Below are positions 43,195 to 55,149 of a stretch of DNA of 64,000 nt, piece after piece. A program made the position numbers and the translations under genes. This DNA is from Epiperipatus broadwayi. Lineage: Eukaryota > Onychophora > Udeonychophora > Euonychophora > Peripatidae. The stretch spans positions 238,315 through 302,314 of the forward strand of contig JAQFVV010000511.1 of NCBI GenBank assembly GCA_028023455.1, given 5' to 3'. The notes beneath the pieces were generated by a model, which saw only the letters and a list, made by a program, of their open reading frames with translations, had not been told where the DNA came from and searched no databases. Within the stretch, counting starts at the first letter, position 1; every line of letters starts with the position of its first letter.

Positions 43195-44470
43195 AATTAA
43201 TTAGTTATACAGTAATTAGTTAATTAATTATATATAAATGTATTAAAAGTGAATAAATATCCACAATCACACAAAACATTAAAATCTCACAGAAACTTGT
43301 ATGTCCAAAATCACTTTGTCAGCGATTCCAAAAACTACAAAAATATTTAATGATTCTTGCCTTGGAAATATTAAGTAGAACCACTTGTAATAATGTTTTA
43401 TTTATATCTACAATGTGCAAAATTTTATTCTCACAGTTAGAACTGTTTAAACTTATTTTCCACCATAAATTTTTGATAAAGGAAATATGACATTTTCTAT
43501 AATTGTCAGTTAGATGTGAGTTTCTGTGACATTTTAATGTTATTTGTACAGTTCCTGGAGACATTTTTGCCTTCTACAAATTTGCATAATATTTTAGGTA
43601 ATACGTTTCTAACTTTTATAAATAAGTAATTGTGTAGTGTTCTCTCCTAACATGATTGTTTGTAAATAATTGAACTGACTTAAATGGCTACAGCATTAGA
43701 TAATTTATGCAGTATAAATACAATTGGCATAAGATGTGATCTTTGTTTATATAGAAATGATTATTCATAACAACTTTAGCCAGAAAGGCGAACTTTTAAA
43801 TTAATCAACTGTAATTATTGCTAATTATTTCAAGTCAATTTAAATCTTTAATTTGCAAAGCAGGGTTTTTTCTACTCATTCTAATATTTTGCAAACAAAG
43901 TCTCAAACGTTACGTATGTAAATTTAAATAAATAAAGTTATGGATAATTACCTACATTTAAACAAATATTGAAGAGTACGGTGGTTTTACTTATACTATG
44001 TAGAATATTTAATGCTGCCGGTAAAGGACGGCTCAGTTATTTACAGCCAGTTGTTTTGGGAGACTAGTCATATATATATTCAGCAATTTATTTATTTAAT
44101 TTTAAATATATATGTAATGAAGGGTGAATTCTTAAATAATAAATGAGAAATAATATTCAAGAAGATTGTTGAAAGTTTATTCTTGAAAATAATGACGTTT
44201 TCATCTTTTAATAAAAGATTTTTTAAGTGTTGCTCTTTTTAATTAATTAATATCTCTCACATAATTAATTTGCATTTTCTAAATATTTTCGAAAAAGGAA
44301 ACCTGAATCTAGTATTTTAATTAAAATTTAATTTAGTATAAAATATAAATTTAAAAGTGTAACCATAATTACAAAATGTTACTATTTCTCTCTTATTTTA
44401 ACTTTTTTTAAAAAATCTTTTTTCTCTATCATATGTGAATGTGTGAGAAATTTGAAAATGTTATTTACTA
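43195..44470. other. AT-rich spacer
   Basis: TAAT-rich simple sequence near 43185-43235. The minus frame 43564-43319 has Cys/His residues but no recognisable zinc-finger spacing, so it is not called. Confidence 0.45.
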
Positions 44471-44476
44471 ACAATA

Positions 44477-44576
44477 ACAATACTAAATCTCGAACCAGGT
44501 TCATCTTATCACAAATTTAATGCTAATTCTCAAACCAGATTCAACTGATCACAATTGCAATGCTAAATCTCAAAGA
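44477..44576. repeat. Short tandem repeat, about 2.5 units of about 37 bp
   Basis: AATACTAAATCTCGAACCAG, AATGCTAATTCTCAAACCAG and AATGCTAAATCTCAAAG follow each other, with TCATCTTATCACAA and TCAACTGATCACAA between them. Confidence 0.75.
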
Positions 44577-47500
44577 AGACTTACATATGACAAATCTATA
44601 CATTGTTGGCTGGAACTTCATTGTAAAAGAACAAATCAAACCCTTACATTTAACTTGTTTTATTCATTTCCAATTCCAATCAGTAATGTGAGGATTGGAA
44701 ATTTAATGATTAAATTATGGGAAAGAAAAGAATAATTGTTATGTATCACATATGTTGTAAAGCAAAGTGAATTTTCATGAAACGTCAAACATTCAACATT
44801 TGACTTTTTTTCCATCTTAACACTGCTATTACTAATTACAAATTACTTAATTTGGAGATCTTTGGAGAAAACACTGATGGATTTTCATTTTTCCTTCACT
44901 TTCCTGTGGTTACCTGTAGCACTATTTTGCTGTTTTTGCATTTGTTTTGGTGTCAGAAACTATATTGCTTTATTAGTTTAAAAAAATCTGAAGAGGGCAG
45001 AAGTCTACAAAAATCCACAGCCATAATAAATTTCAAAGGGTCACAACCATATCTATTAAGGTAATGATTGATAGAGAGCAGTTATGTGGGTAATTGTATA
45101 CTCATTACCTTTGTTTTTAATCTTTAGACTGTACTCAATGAAAATTTTTATAAGCAACTTTAATTCACTCTAAAAACACTAATTTTTATGTTATCATAGC
45201 AAATTTATGGCCATTTTTTTCAAGAAAAATGTAATGTATAATGCTGCCATCTCTATAATTATTTTATAAGCAAAAAAAATCAATATTTAAATTTAAAGCT
45301 ATAACAATGAGGGAAGGTTGGATTTAACAAGGCACTGATTGGTTGATTCTCATTTTTAGCAAAAGGAAGCACTTGTTAATAATTTTGACAGTTCTAAGTT
45401 CTTTGTTTTGATTTTCAAAATTAAAATATATATTTTCCAATATTTTTTTTACATATTTATTGTAATTTTTATAAAATATGTGTGAAAATATAATTATTTT
45501 ACAAAAATAGTTCAGATTTTAGTAAAAGTTATTTAATTTTACAGGAAAAGTAAATTGAAAAAGAAATCAATGACATAGGCTACATTTTGTAATATGTTGT
45601 GAAACCTTTGTTTTATGTTTACTGCTATAGATTATTTTTGTCAATTATAAATAGAAATTTATTTTTGGAAAAACTTTCATTTTCCTTAATAATGTGGCAA
45701 ATGATTAATTTGCTTTATAGAAACTAAACTAAAATGAATATTAAAAGACAAATATATGTTTGCTGCTGATTCTATAAGTGACCAATCAAAAGTTTAGAAC
45801 TTTAATTCACTGAGCCAATAGGAATTTTGAACTATTTAATGGTTAATTAATGATCGGGAAAATAATTGCCATGTTTTGATAGCTTATTTAAATATTTTAT
45901 TTATTTTTAAATAATATTTGTATAATAATTATTTAAATCAAAAGTCATGTTATTACAAGTTCATTTTTTTGAAAATGTTTTATTTTTAAAAATGTAAATT
46001 AGAAAATTTACTCATAATAGTAAATGGAAAACTAGAGTCATATGATTAATTCTTAGTTTAATATGACTATCCATAATGTTTGTAACATTTTAAAAATGTT
46101 AAGAGCAATTTTAAATTTTAGAACATAATTTGATAGCTTTATGATGGCTTGACATTTATTCATTCATGTTTTAAAAAGAAACTTCATTTATCAATGATTT
46201 TATTTTCTTGTTTTTACCAGTGTAGATGACTTTCCAATCAGAAAAAAAGTTCATTGTTCTCATTATATATTGTCTTTATTGTTATTTTTTCTACATTTGC
46301 AAAATTCAAGTAGGATTTTTTTAAGGAAATTTTTTATTTGTAATTTTATATTTCTAACAAATCAAGTCCAATTTATTAAATTCTAATACAGAATAAATGT
46401 TTAATACTAAAATCAAATATTGAATGGTTACAAAAATTGCCACAAGGGAGAGCAGATTGAATTAAATAAATTTTTATTTGATCAAATTTATTTTATTCTT
46501 TGGTATATTCTCAGAAATGTTGAATAATTTGTTAAAATATATGTTTGCAAATAAAAATTATTTTTAAAAATATTATTTTAAATTTTGCAAATAAAAAAAA
46601 CTCAAACTGAAATATTCAGTAAGATTTATAAAGAACATTTACTTTTTCTAAATGGACAATCATTGCACAGTTGCTAAAAATATTAAACTAAAAAAAATCA
46701 GAATTGTTTTAATTATTCTTCAGATTATTTAAAGTCAATGAAATTCTATTTAAAATTTAAAATACTATTATAATTTTTAAACATGAGAAATTTTCTATGG
46801 TCAAAATGAATCCCATTCAGCTGGGTTAAGTTGTTGCTGTATATTAATTACTAATTTATCTTGACTTACTTTCTTCTAAAAGCAAATAGTTTTGAATAAA
46901 AATCTGAATCTAATCATTTTAGTCTTCTAAAAAAATAAAGATTTTATAAATATTTGTTAAAAATAATCACAAATATGTAAGCAAACTATGGAAAATGTAT
47001 TTTCATTTTCAAAGTCTAATAAAAGATTGAATACACTTAAAGTTCTTGCAAGCACTCTCTTGTGGAAAGAACAAGAAACTACCAATCAGTGATATTTTAG
47101 GCTGATTATCATATTATTTGTAGAAACATTTCTGTACAATACTGATATCTTGAGAATTTTTTTTAAAGTGATAAATCAATATTTTTTAGTTTAAGTTTAC
47201 ACCATCAAATAAACACAAAAATAAGAAAATATTACTAAATATACTATAAGAGAGTGATATAAAGCCAATGCATGGCAGGATCATAAAATATTTTGTAACA
47301 TTGTGCAACTGAAAATTGGTTAATTAATATTTGTTGCCTTATAAAATAATGAATGTATTTTTTTTTTTCAATTATTGGAGATTTTATAACTCACAAGTTT
47401 TGTTTAGTTTTTGTCTTTTATTGATGAGCAGAAATAATTATCCAGTTAATTTTTACTTAAAGCGTATATGATATTTTTATATTGTGCTTCTATTTTTCTA

Positions 47501-47975
47501 AATTGTTGATTAAACTATGTCATTAATTTGAAATGGCTTTGTGTATTTTATGTGTTTATCATTATAATTTTGAAAAAACATTTCCTATTTTAGTTATTAT
47601 CAAATCCAGTTAACACAAATAAGAATAGGATAAAAGATTGTCAGTAGTATAACTTTATTGTTTTATCTTTTTTCTAATTACTAACTCACAAAATGCTTCC
47701 ATTATAACATGTTACCACACCAATAACTGGTTCATTAGTTAAATATATTTCCTTTACAGAGAATATATTAATAGCAATACTATATTCAAAATTGACTTTG
47801 AGAGCATGGAAGAGCTCAGCCACATGCGCTCTTATAAACAAAATTGCTATTATTATTTTAAAATAATAAGGTCTACAAAAGTAATAACAAAATTCATATT
47901 GTTATTGAAAAGTTTTAATCTTATAAAATGGATTTATATAAATAAAATAAAAGTTTTTATATTAAGATGAAAAAT
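44577..47975. other. Long AT-rich spacer
   Basis: About 3.4 kb with no transposon signature and no gene that I can defend on either strand. Frames 44520-44735 and 44852-45064 show no domain. This is the longest stretch in the window without a recognised repeat. Confidence 0.5.
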
Positions 47976-47979
47976 AGCT

Positions 47980-48420
47980 GGTAATTGCCCCCCCCCCCAC
48001 CTAAATTGCCTGCAGTGCCATCTGTTAAAGAATGCATGCACTATGATATTGCTATTCATTATAAAAAGTTTAAGGCACTAACATGTCTTTATCATAAGTT
48101 ATGGCATGAATTGTAACAATATTTTCATACTTTAACCCATGGTGGAACAATGTGATAACATGAAATTTTGTTTTAGAGTAGGAAAAAACTGCTACTAAAA
48201 TTTTTGAAAAGCTTCAAACTGTGATTGGCAGGAATTGCCTTTTTGTGATAGCAGAGAAGTATTAATAATTATATGTGAAAATATTAAATGCACTGTCACA
48301 TTTCATGTCTCAATCTAATATTGTTGTACTGAGTAGCTAAACTATGTTACTATATAATGCATGTTGACTTAGAGATCACAATGAGGACATCTTGAAGAAT
48401 GAACCTGTCACCATTTTATT
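47980..48420 (+). mobile_element. Mariner-family MITE, copy 4
   Basis: Left end CCTGCAGTGCCATCTGTTAA after a C homopolymer (47990-47999). The interior has AACATGTCTTTATCATAAGT, GGAAAAAACTGCTACTAAAA and GATAGCAGAGAAG. The right end has AGAGATCACAATGAGGACAT, CTTGAAGAATGAACCTGTCA and CC. Same internal structure as the other three copies. Confidence 0.6.
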
Positions 48421-48810
48421 ATAACATTATGTTGTGTAAAAACAAATACTGATTTTTGTTCTTTTACCAAGCTTAGGGTAATGATAAGTAAATTTTGTAT
48501 CAAGTGGTGCCACTTAGAGAACATTCCATCAAAGCGCAATCAAATTCTTTTATTGTGTTTCATTGACAAATCGCTAGATCATCATTTGGATTAGATGAAC
48601 AAATGTTTCTTACAGGAAATATGTCTATATATATACAATTTTACAACTGCCAAATTGATTAATATATTTATCACTTACAAAAGAAAATAATTTTGAAAAG
48701 TCTTATTTTTAAAATCATTTTTAATAATTAATTAGTTAATTAAATTATTGACCTATATCACATATAAGGGAATCTTATTCTATAAAGAGGTTATTACAGT
48801 TCGATCGTTA
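48421..48810. other. AT-rich spacer
   Basis: Nothing recognisable. Confidence 0.5.
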
Positions 48811-48814
48811 AAAG

Positions 48815-49050
48815 TATTCAAAGATTGAAATGACCTGAGCTGGACACATTGCTAGAAGAGATGATGAAATCCTTAAACTGGATTCCAAAAGAATAAAATA
48901 TCTAGAAAAATACTAGATATGAGATGGATGGATGAAGTAATGAAGTTTGCTGCTGTTATGTGGGGGACCGGAGAAACTGAAGAGATCTTAATTTCGAAGT
49001 GGATCAATAATTATAGAAAATGGTGATAATGATGATGGTATAAGATGAAG
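48815..49050 (+). mobile_element. RTE-like LINE tail fragment
   Basis: TGACCTGAGCTGGACACATT, GATGATGAAATCCTTAAACT and GGATTCCAAAAGAATAAAA match the KWSWAGHIARR..DN..WI.EILNWIPR region. It is followed by ATGAGATGGATGGATGAAG and AGTGGATCAATAATTATAG, then GATAATGATGATGG at the 3' end. Confidence 0.75.
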
Positions 49051-49780
49051 AGCTTTATTGCTTATTAATGACCATATCTGGCTTTAATTTTTACGATTAG
49101 AGTTGAAATCCATATTTTTTTGTAATCAATTAGTAGACAATCAAAATTCTCCCTAATTATAGATCAGTAATTGTATCCAATTATTATTACCAATTGAATA
49201 AAACAAGTGAAAACATGAATTCTTACCAATTAGCATTTGATTAACCTGGTGAATATATATCTATGTAGTATTTTAATTTATCACTAACTTTTATAATAAT
49301 TTTAGTATATTTGCATTATTGATATTCACACAGCATATAGATAAACGTGTTTTAACCATTTTACCTATTCACTCCTTATTTTGTTAAATGATTAATATTG
49401 ACAGATTAATGTCACAGACATCAACTCTTTTGATCGTTATTTTGCTTTCAAAATCATGATCGAATAAAACTTTGGTTGTTGGTAAAATTTATCTATATCT
49501 TTAATTTTTTTTTTAAAAAAAAAGCCACGAACGCAATGCATTCACCGCAGTAAATATATTTTCTTATTTTCTGTATCTTCATCCTTTTTCCAAAGGAAAA
49601 GGATGAATTGATAAAAAGAAAAGCCAATTTTAAAAAAATCTACAAACTAATTATTATTAAAATAACTGTAGTGACAAGCAAGAATTACAATATCTTCCTT
49701 ATCTCAAACTTAACATTTCATTAATGGGTTAATATTATTTAATATATTTCATTTTTAGAAGAGAAAATTAAGTAATTATT
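49051..49780. other. AT-rich spacer
   Basis: A small hairpin CATCCTTTTCCAAAGGAAAAGGATG-like palindrome lies at about 49577-49603 (arms CATCCTTTTCC / GGAAAAGGATG). Otherwise unremarkable. Confidence 0.5.
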
Positions 49781-49785
49781 AAATC

Positions 49786-50125
49786 ATCATCATGATTATC
49801 CATTATCAATTTACTGCAGGATAAAAGTATGTTCAAAATTATTCCCATTACTCCAATTCATAACTTTCTTTCTTCACATATCAATAAATTTCTTTCATCT
49901 AACCATCTCACATGTAGTCTCTTTCTAGGTGTTTTACAGTCTCTTGCGATCCAGTTTAAGACTTTAACTGACCATCTATTATCATCTCCTCTAGTAAAAT
50001 GTCTATCCTGGCTTTATTTCAACTTTTAATTCTTTCAATGATATTAAAGATATCTGTTTGCTCTCTCATCCAATTATTACACTTTTGATTCTTTCTACTC
50101 CCAACATAATCTCTCCTTATGTAAT
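49786..50125 (-). mobile_element. RTE-like LINE tail fragment
   Basis: ATCATCATCATGATTATCCA (3' simple repeat), TTTACTGCAGGATAAAAG, CATCTAACCATCTCACATGT, AGTCTCTTTCTAGGTG, TGCGATCCAGTTTAAGAC and CCATCTATTATCATCTCC lie in the same order as at 22870. The small frames here are its shadows. Confidence 0.8.
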
Positions 50126-50865
50126 CAAGAAGTAGTATTATTAATAATACTAGTACTAGTAATAGTAGTATGATAATAATGATGATTGACTCATAAAAGA
50201 TTCCATAAAACCATTTCTTCACACTAATTGTGTTAATGGTACTGCATACATATGCAAACGCATTTCCAACCTTAAATTTCATACATAACATTTTTTTCAA
50301 TCCTTTCCTTTTATTTTGGCCATAAGCATGAGTGGCTGCTGTAGATCAGGTTGACATCTTTTGCAGCCATGTTTAAAGTACTTTAAATATTAATTGTACC
50401 CTTGTGATTTAGTGCAATGTTAGAAGTATCTGCAACCCAAGCTCCACAGATCATGGCACCACTATCACTTCCTGTTTTCTATCTTCTCATGATCTGTAAA
50501 CAATAAATTATTGGATGTTTTTAATACTAATTGCTATAAATAATGGATACATACACAAGGTATGGCAAAAAAGAAAACAGGCTCATAAATATTTCATTGT
50601 ATAAATTAATAGTACAAATTAGTTATTTCCCTTTAAATAATTTTATACTCATGACTTGAACTCTTTTAAAGATTTAAGTAAAGTAATAATTTGTCTGGTG
50701 TTCACAAATTATAATGCAATGTTCTTGTATAGAATACATATTAGAGTGAATTATTCCACAGAAACTCTTGATTTGAGTTAGGCATCTAAAATGAATCACT
50801 AACATTTAGTTCTTATGTTGACTTCTTCAATAAGTTTTTTGGGAGATATTTTCAGGATGTATTCA
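50126..50865. other. AT-rich spacer
   Basis: GTA/ATA-rich simple sequence at 50130-50190. A slightly less AT-rich patch at 50320-50480 is unassigned. Confidence 0.45.
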
Positions 50866-50868
50866 AAT

Positions 50869-51126
50869 CAGTGATTCTGTTTCTATACATCATAGAACTT
50901 CTTATTTATATTGCTGAACATGAATCTGTGTTGTTTGAACTAATCATCAGTTAGGATAGGATGATTGTTGGCATTAAATTGTTTAACAACTGATGTTTGT
51001 GAATTGTGAGTCACTCCTTTTTTATATAAAAACAATGTCTAGTCATCTATTTTTTTTTTTTGCTAATTTATACCCTACATGACCCCTGTGAAAGGATTGT
51101 TTGAACTCAAAGGGTTAAGAATCACT
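50869..51126. mobile_element. Possible hAT-like non-autonomous element
   Basis: Starts CAGTGATTCTGTTTC; the other end in reverse reads CAGTGATTCTTAACCC then TTTGAG, close to hAT ends of the CAGTGGTTCTCAACC type. About 258 bp, no open frame. The flanking 8-mers do not match, so the call is tentative. Confidence 0.4.
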
Positions 51127-51464
51127 GGCTTAGAAGATCAAAAGATGTTTGAACAACAAATGATAGGGATTGCTCTTTCTTTTATTTTTCTTAAGTAGGG
51201 CTTCTTCCATCTTGTCTCCCTATTAAATTGCACATAATATCATAAATGACTTTATAGAATTTAATTTTCATTATAACTGATATATGCATTGTAACGGTCA
51301 ACAAAAATACAAAATACAAATTTCCGGTTTAAATTACTATAAAGTGGAGTATAAAGTAAATAAATTCTTTACAAACTATTTAAATATAGTTTAAATAGTT
51401 AGGGGAATTTTATTCAACCTAAACTATATAATAAATTAATAAATTATTTAGCAATAATGCAAAT

Positions 51465-51810
51465 ATAGGGGATTTGAATTCAGATTTTCAAGTACCCATC
51501 AACTATCCACACTATCTCATATCACTGATATACAGGACCACACACATGTAAAAAAAAAAAATAATCACCAATATATCAGCACTCGTCAGTTGGTCTAGAT
51601 TATCATCTCCCACACAAATATAATCAGTGTTTAGTTTATATTAAGATAGCAAATCATCATACTTTAATGGACAGGCTTCAGTCTACTCCAACTTTCTACT
51701 CTTCAGCCATCTATACCACTGAAAATATGATGATGAAAAGCCCAACCCCCACGCTGATGCCAGTAATATTGCCATGCCCATGTTGACCTCAAGTCACTCC
51801 TACGCCTTAT
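51465..51810 (-). mobile_element. SINE-L, minus-strand copy
   Basis: GGGATTTGAATTCAGA (B box in reverse), AACTATCCACACTATCTCAT, AATAATCACCAATATATC, AGCACTCGTCAGTTGGTC, TTTATATTAAGATAGCAAAT, AGCCCAACCCCCACGCTGAT and CATGTTGACCTCAAGTCACT. Nearly the same length and order as 28580-28960. Confidence 0.75.
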
Positions 51811-52270
51811 GTATAGGATCTTATCCATTTAAATACATAGAAGAAATGTGTAGATTATTATTCATTTTAATTCATTAATAAATATATTTATTATATAAAA
51901 CATATGTAGTTATTAACTTGACTATCTTTTTTAAACTAAAATAAATATTTAAACCTTTCTTCTACCTTATTAAGTTTATTTATTCCACCAGCGTATCAAT
52001 AATTTATAATATTATTTTAACTTCTCAAAGATTCACTTAAGAAATTCGTCACCAGTCACAATATATTAACATGTGGTTGAACAATAAATAAATGGATGTG
52101 ATAACTTAATTAAGAATGATGGCGGAAAACAGATTAATTAAATAAAATGAATATTTATTATCATTAAATCGTAATAATAGAAAAAAATTAAATAAGTAAT
52201 GAAATATTCTTTGCCTAGAAATTCACTCTTAAATTGATGTTTATATTTATAGTATTAATGTATGTTGTTG
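51811..52270. other. AT-rich spacer
   Basis: Nothing recognisable. Confidence 0.5.
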
Positions 52271-52271
52271 T

Positions 52272-52390
52272 TGTTTTTTTCCCATATGTCATAGCATCGG
52301 CCGGAAGGCGAACCCGCAACAACCGTCTGCAACCAACTGCTTGTTTGCAAGGCGGCTGCGCTGACCTCTCGGCTAACAACGCTATGTGTT
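52272..52390 (-). mobile_element. tRNA-derived SINE, GC-rich and probably young
   Basis: Read on the minus strand: GTTAGCCGAGAGGTCAGCGC (A box), GCCGCCTTGCAAACAAG, GACGGTTGTTGCGGGTTCGC, CTTCCGGCCGATGC (B box and acceptor), tail GACATATGGG. Much higher G+C than its surroundings and the best preserved pol III boxes in the window, consistent with a recent insertion. The ORFs across it on both strands are artefacts. Confidence 0.8.
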
Positions 52391-52955
52391 TCACTACTAT
52401 AGTATATGCTGTAAACAATATACTGACACCAAAACAGCTTGTAAAATAGTGCAATACCCCTAAAATTAGTATATACTTTATAAATTTTAAATTAGTATAT
52501 TTCATTTGTTTCTTACTTTATGAAATATATTTCAAAGAGATATCATACTTTATTCATTGTTCCATTTAATAGTTATTGCATAATTTTGTAATTATATTTT
52601 ATGTTGTAAATTTTAAAATATCTATCTTTATCAAAATATTTAATCTGCATATTTTTGAATGCATTTTATATTTGTGTTTCAGTAATAATTAGACGTATAA
52701 GTTATCTTTGATATCATTCATAATTATTTATACAAGAAAAACTTATTTTAGTGTCTGTAACATATATAATAAAACAAAACAAACATACTTTTTTTCTAGG
52801 TAAAACAAAAATAACTACTAATAAATATTTATCTACAATTTATTTCAGGCTCCTTGGGTAATTAAAAGATGTTTATGTATTAACTAAACATAAAAATACT
52901 CTATAATATTAATATCATTTATGTTCTTTATTACTTTTTACATGCTTTTTACAAC
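52391..52955. other. AT-rich spacer
   Basis: Nothing recognisable. Confidence 0.5.
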
Positions 52956-52962
52956 CCACTAG

Positions 52963-53000
52963 ACTGTTTCAAGTGATCCAGCAATCTTCTTCAGCTTGTC
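52963..53000 (-). repeat. Hammerhead-like motif with complete core strings
   Basis: The reverse complement reads GACAAGCTGAAGAAGATTGC, then TGGATCACTTGAAACAGTC. CTGAAGA (CUGANGA), GAAAC and GTC are all present in hammerhead order. Stem II is poorly paired (about 3 bp). Confidence 0.4.
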
Positions 53001-53329
53001 TACTTACATTCTCAAATCTTAACTCTCAGATAAATTATTTATATGAAAATATAAATTATCTGGTAATTTTTCTTCTATTAACAAGAAATGCTAAGTAAAC
53101 CATGACTTGTTGTAGATAGTGTAAAATTTATATTATTTACAGAAATTATATAGTACATGAATACACCTTTTAAGAAATAACAACAAAAATATATATAATA
53201 AATTAAAGTCCACTCTTTGAAAAGATCTTCTCTAACAAACTAGCATTTCATAACTTTAAATATTTAAAAATAATAAAATATAATTTTACAAATTAAAACG
53301 CAGAATATATTTAAAATCATATATGAAAA

Positions 53330-54240
53330 TTTTCAGGTCTACCAAGATGGCAGTCCCTATTTTTGATCAAATTTGATAAATATACAGTTTTGAGGTCTTA
53401 TCAAGATGGCAACCTGTAGTTTTGGTAAATTTCATTAACAATCTTCTGACATTTATAAAATTAATGTTAAATTTTTAAAAAAGGATTTAAAAAATTTAAG
53501 AGTAATATTTGGATGTGTAATTATGGAAAGGTCAGTTATAAATGTAAAAAAGAAGAGAGTTATAATAAACTCTGATGAAGACTGCAGGACAGTCAAAACT
53601 ATTAGAAAAACAAAGGAGGAGTTATACAAAATTGCATGAAAGTGTATATGAGGAGATTTATAAAAAAGTAATATTCTAATAAATTTCATTAACAATCTCA
53701 ATTTTTTTTGGTACTTTCCCCAAAACCGTTTACAAAAGTAATGTTAATTTTTTTAAAAAAAGAATAAATTCTGATAAATTTCATTAACAATATTTATTTC
53801 AATTGTTTTTTATTTCCCCCAAAAACATTTACAAAAGGAATGGAGGGCCTACAATCTCCCAAATCTGTGTTAAATTAAAAAATAAAGTAATAAATTCTGA
53901 TAAATTTAATTGACAATCTTTATTTCACTTTTATTTTATTTACTGCCTGAAGATGCATTAGCTATGTTTACAACAAATGAGTGGAGGGCCTACAATTTCC
54001 TGAAGAGGTAAAAAATGAATAAAAAAATATATAATATAAATACAATATTTACTGTTTATTCATGTCTACAATCTCCAGAAGATGTCTTCATTACATTTAT
54101 AAAAAAATTGAGCCAAAAAATAATAATATAAATACAATATTTAGAGTTTATTCATATCTTCAGCATGCAATCTATAATGGCTTACAAAATCATTACAGAC
54201 TTTTTGAGGACCTATAATCTCCTGACCCAAAGATCTTAGT
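53330..54240. repeat. Degenerate tandem repeats
   Basis: Several copies of AAATTTCATTAACAATCT (near 53425, 53681, 53778, and a TTTAATTGACAATCT variant near 53906) alternate with GTTTACAAAAG and GGAGGGCCTACAATCTCC-type blocks (near 53842, 53972, 54061, 54208). A two-copy ACCAAGATGGCA / ATCAAGATGGCA pair sits at the start, and AATACAATATTTA recurs near 54039 and 54132. Units are 100-200 bp and irregular. A hammerhead-like motif (53571-53605) lies inside. Confidence 0.6.
53571..53605 (+). repeat. Hammerhead-like / Penelope-type motif
   Basis: TCTGATGAAGACTGCAGGAC then AGTCAAAACTATT: an exact CTGATGA, a stem GACTG/CAGTC, then AAAAC in place of GAAAC. Confidence 0.4.
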
Positions 54241-55145
54241 TGTTAAATTTAAAAAAAAAAACTGATGTAAAAACACACATATGTGTAAAAAAAAAAAAAA
54301 AGTCAATACATTAATAGAATGCATGTTATTGTTTATATGTGGATAATTTAATTAAAATAGAATCGGTTAAAGCAATATTTATATTAGTGTACACATAATG
54401 GTAAAGCTAAATAGTGACAAACTTTTATATATTGTTGCATATATGAATGTTTACATTTCTCTGAAATATTTAATTATGAAACAATACCATAATAAAATAT
54501 TTAGATGTTATTTTAAATCTGAAATACAATTTTAAAATTAATTGAATTACTGTATAACCAATTAAGTAAGAAATGATTAAAACTAGCAAATTTTATTTCT
54601 TAGAATATCAGTAATTATTTTCTCATTTTTAAAAATGAAAAAAAAAAAACCAAAGTGTTATGAATTACTCAAAGTTTATCACAGTAATGGATTGATGCAA
54701 AAGATAAAATTTCAATATCAGGTATTATTCTAACAGGAATTAGTCTTCTCTGTGATTTTACAATTAAAGCCCTAAAGTTTTCAGTCATTTTTTTTTAAAA
54801 AAAAAACATTCTACAAAATTTCACTAGGATAAAAATAATTGAAACTCTTAAAGACTTAAATGAATTTTAGATTATAAAGAATATTTGTTTTCACTTATTA
54901 TATATAGATTATATAATGTTCTTACAAGCAAAAATCTGGAATAAAAAAAGGGGTTCTATAGGTAATATAATTTAAATTATATATAATTATTTTAATATTG
55001 ATGACTTAATATGTATGTAATTTGTTTTGGAGATTGTTAATTAATGTTAATGTAGGTACATTAAAGACTGTATGATGAATATTTATATAATTAATTATTT
55101 TGTCTACTATAAATAAACTTGGTGAATCTTACTTGAAAAAAAAAA
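54241..55145. other. AT-rich spacer
   Basis: Long A runs (near 54250, 54286, 54640, 54798) and otherwise featureless. Confidence 0.5.
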
Positions 55146-55149
55146 TTTA

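Noticed and set aside
44520-45064. Two adjacent plus-strand ORFs of 71 and 70 codons
   Set aside because: No domain, no splice-compatible continuity and no repeat relationship; the first overlaps a short tandem repeat.
50869-51126. Confident hAT MITE
   Set aside because: The terminal sequences fit, but the 8-bp flanks differ; kept only as a low-confidence feature.
52272-52390. Functional tRNA gene
   Set aside because: A and B boxes are good, but the acceptor stem does not close and the A/T-rich GACATATG tail is shared with other dispersed copies, so it is a SINE.
52215-52505. 96-codon minus-strand ORF with Arg/Cys-rich middle
   Set aside because: The distinctive middle is the translated SINE; the ends are AT-rich background.
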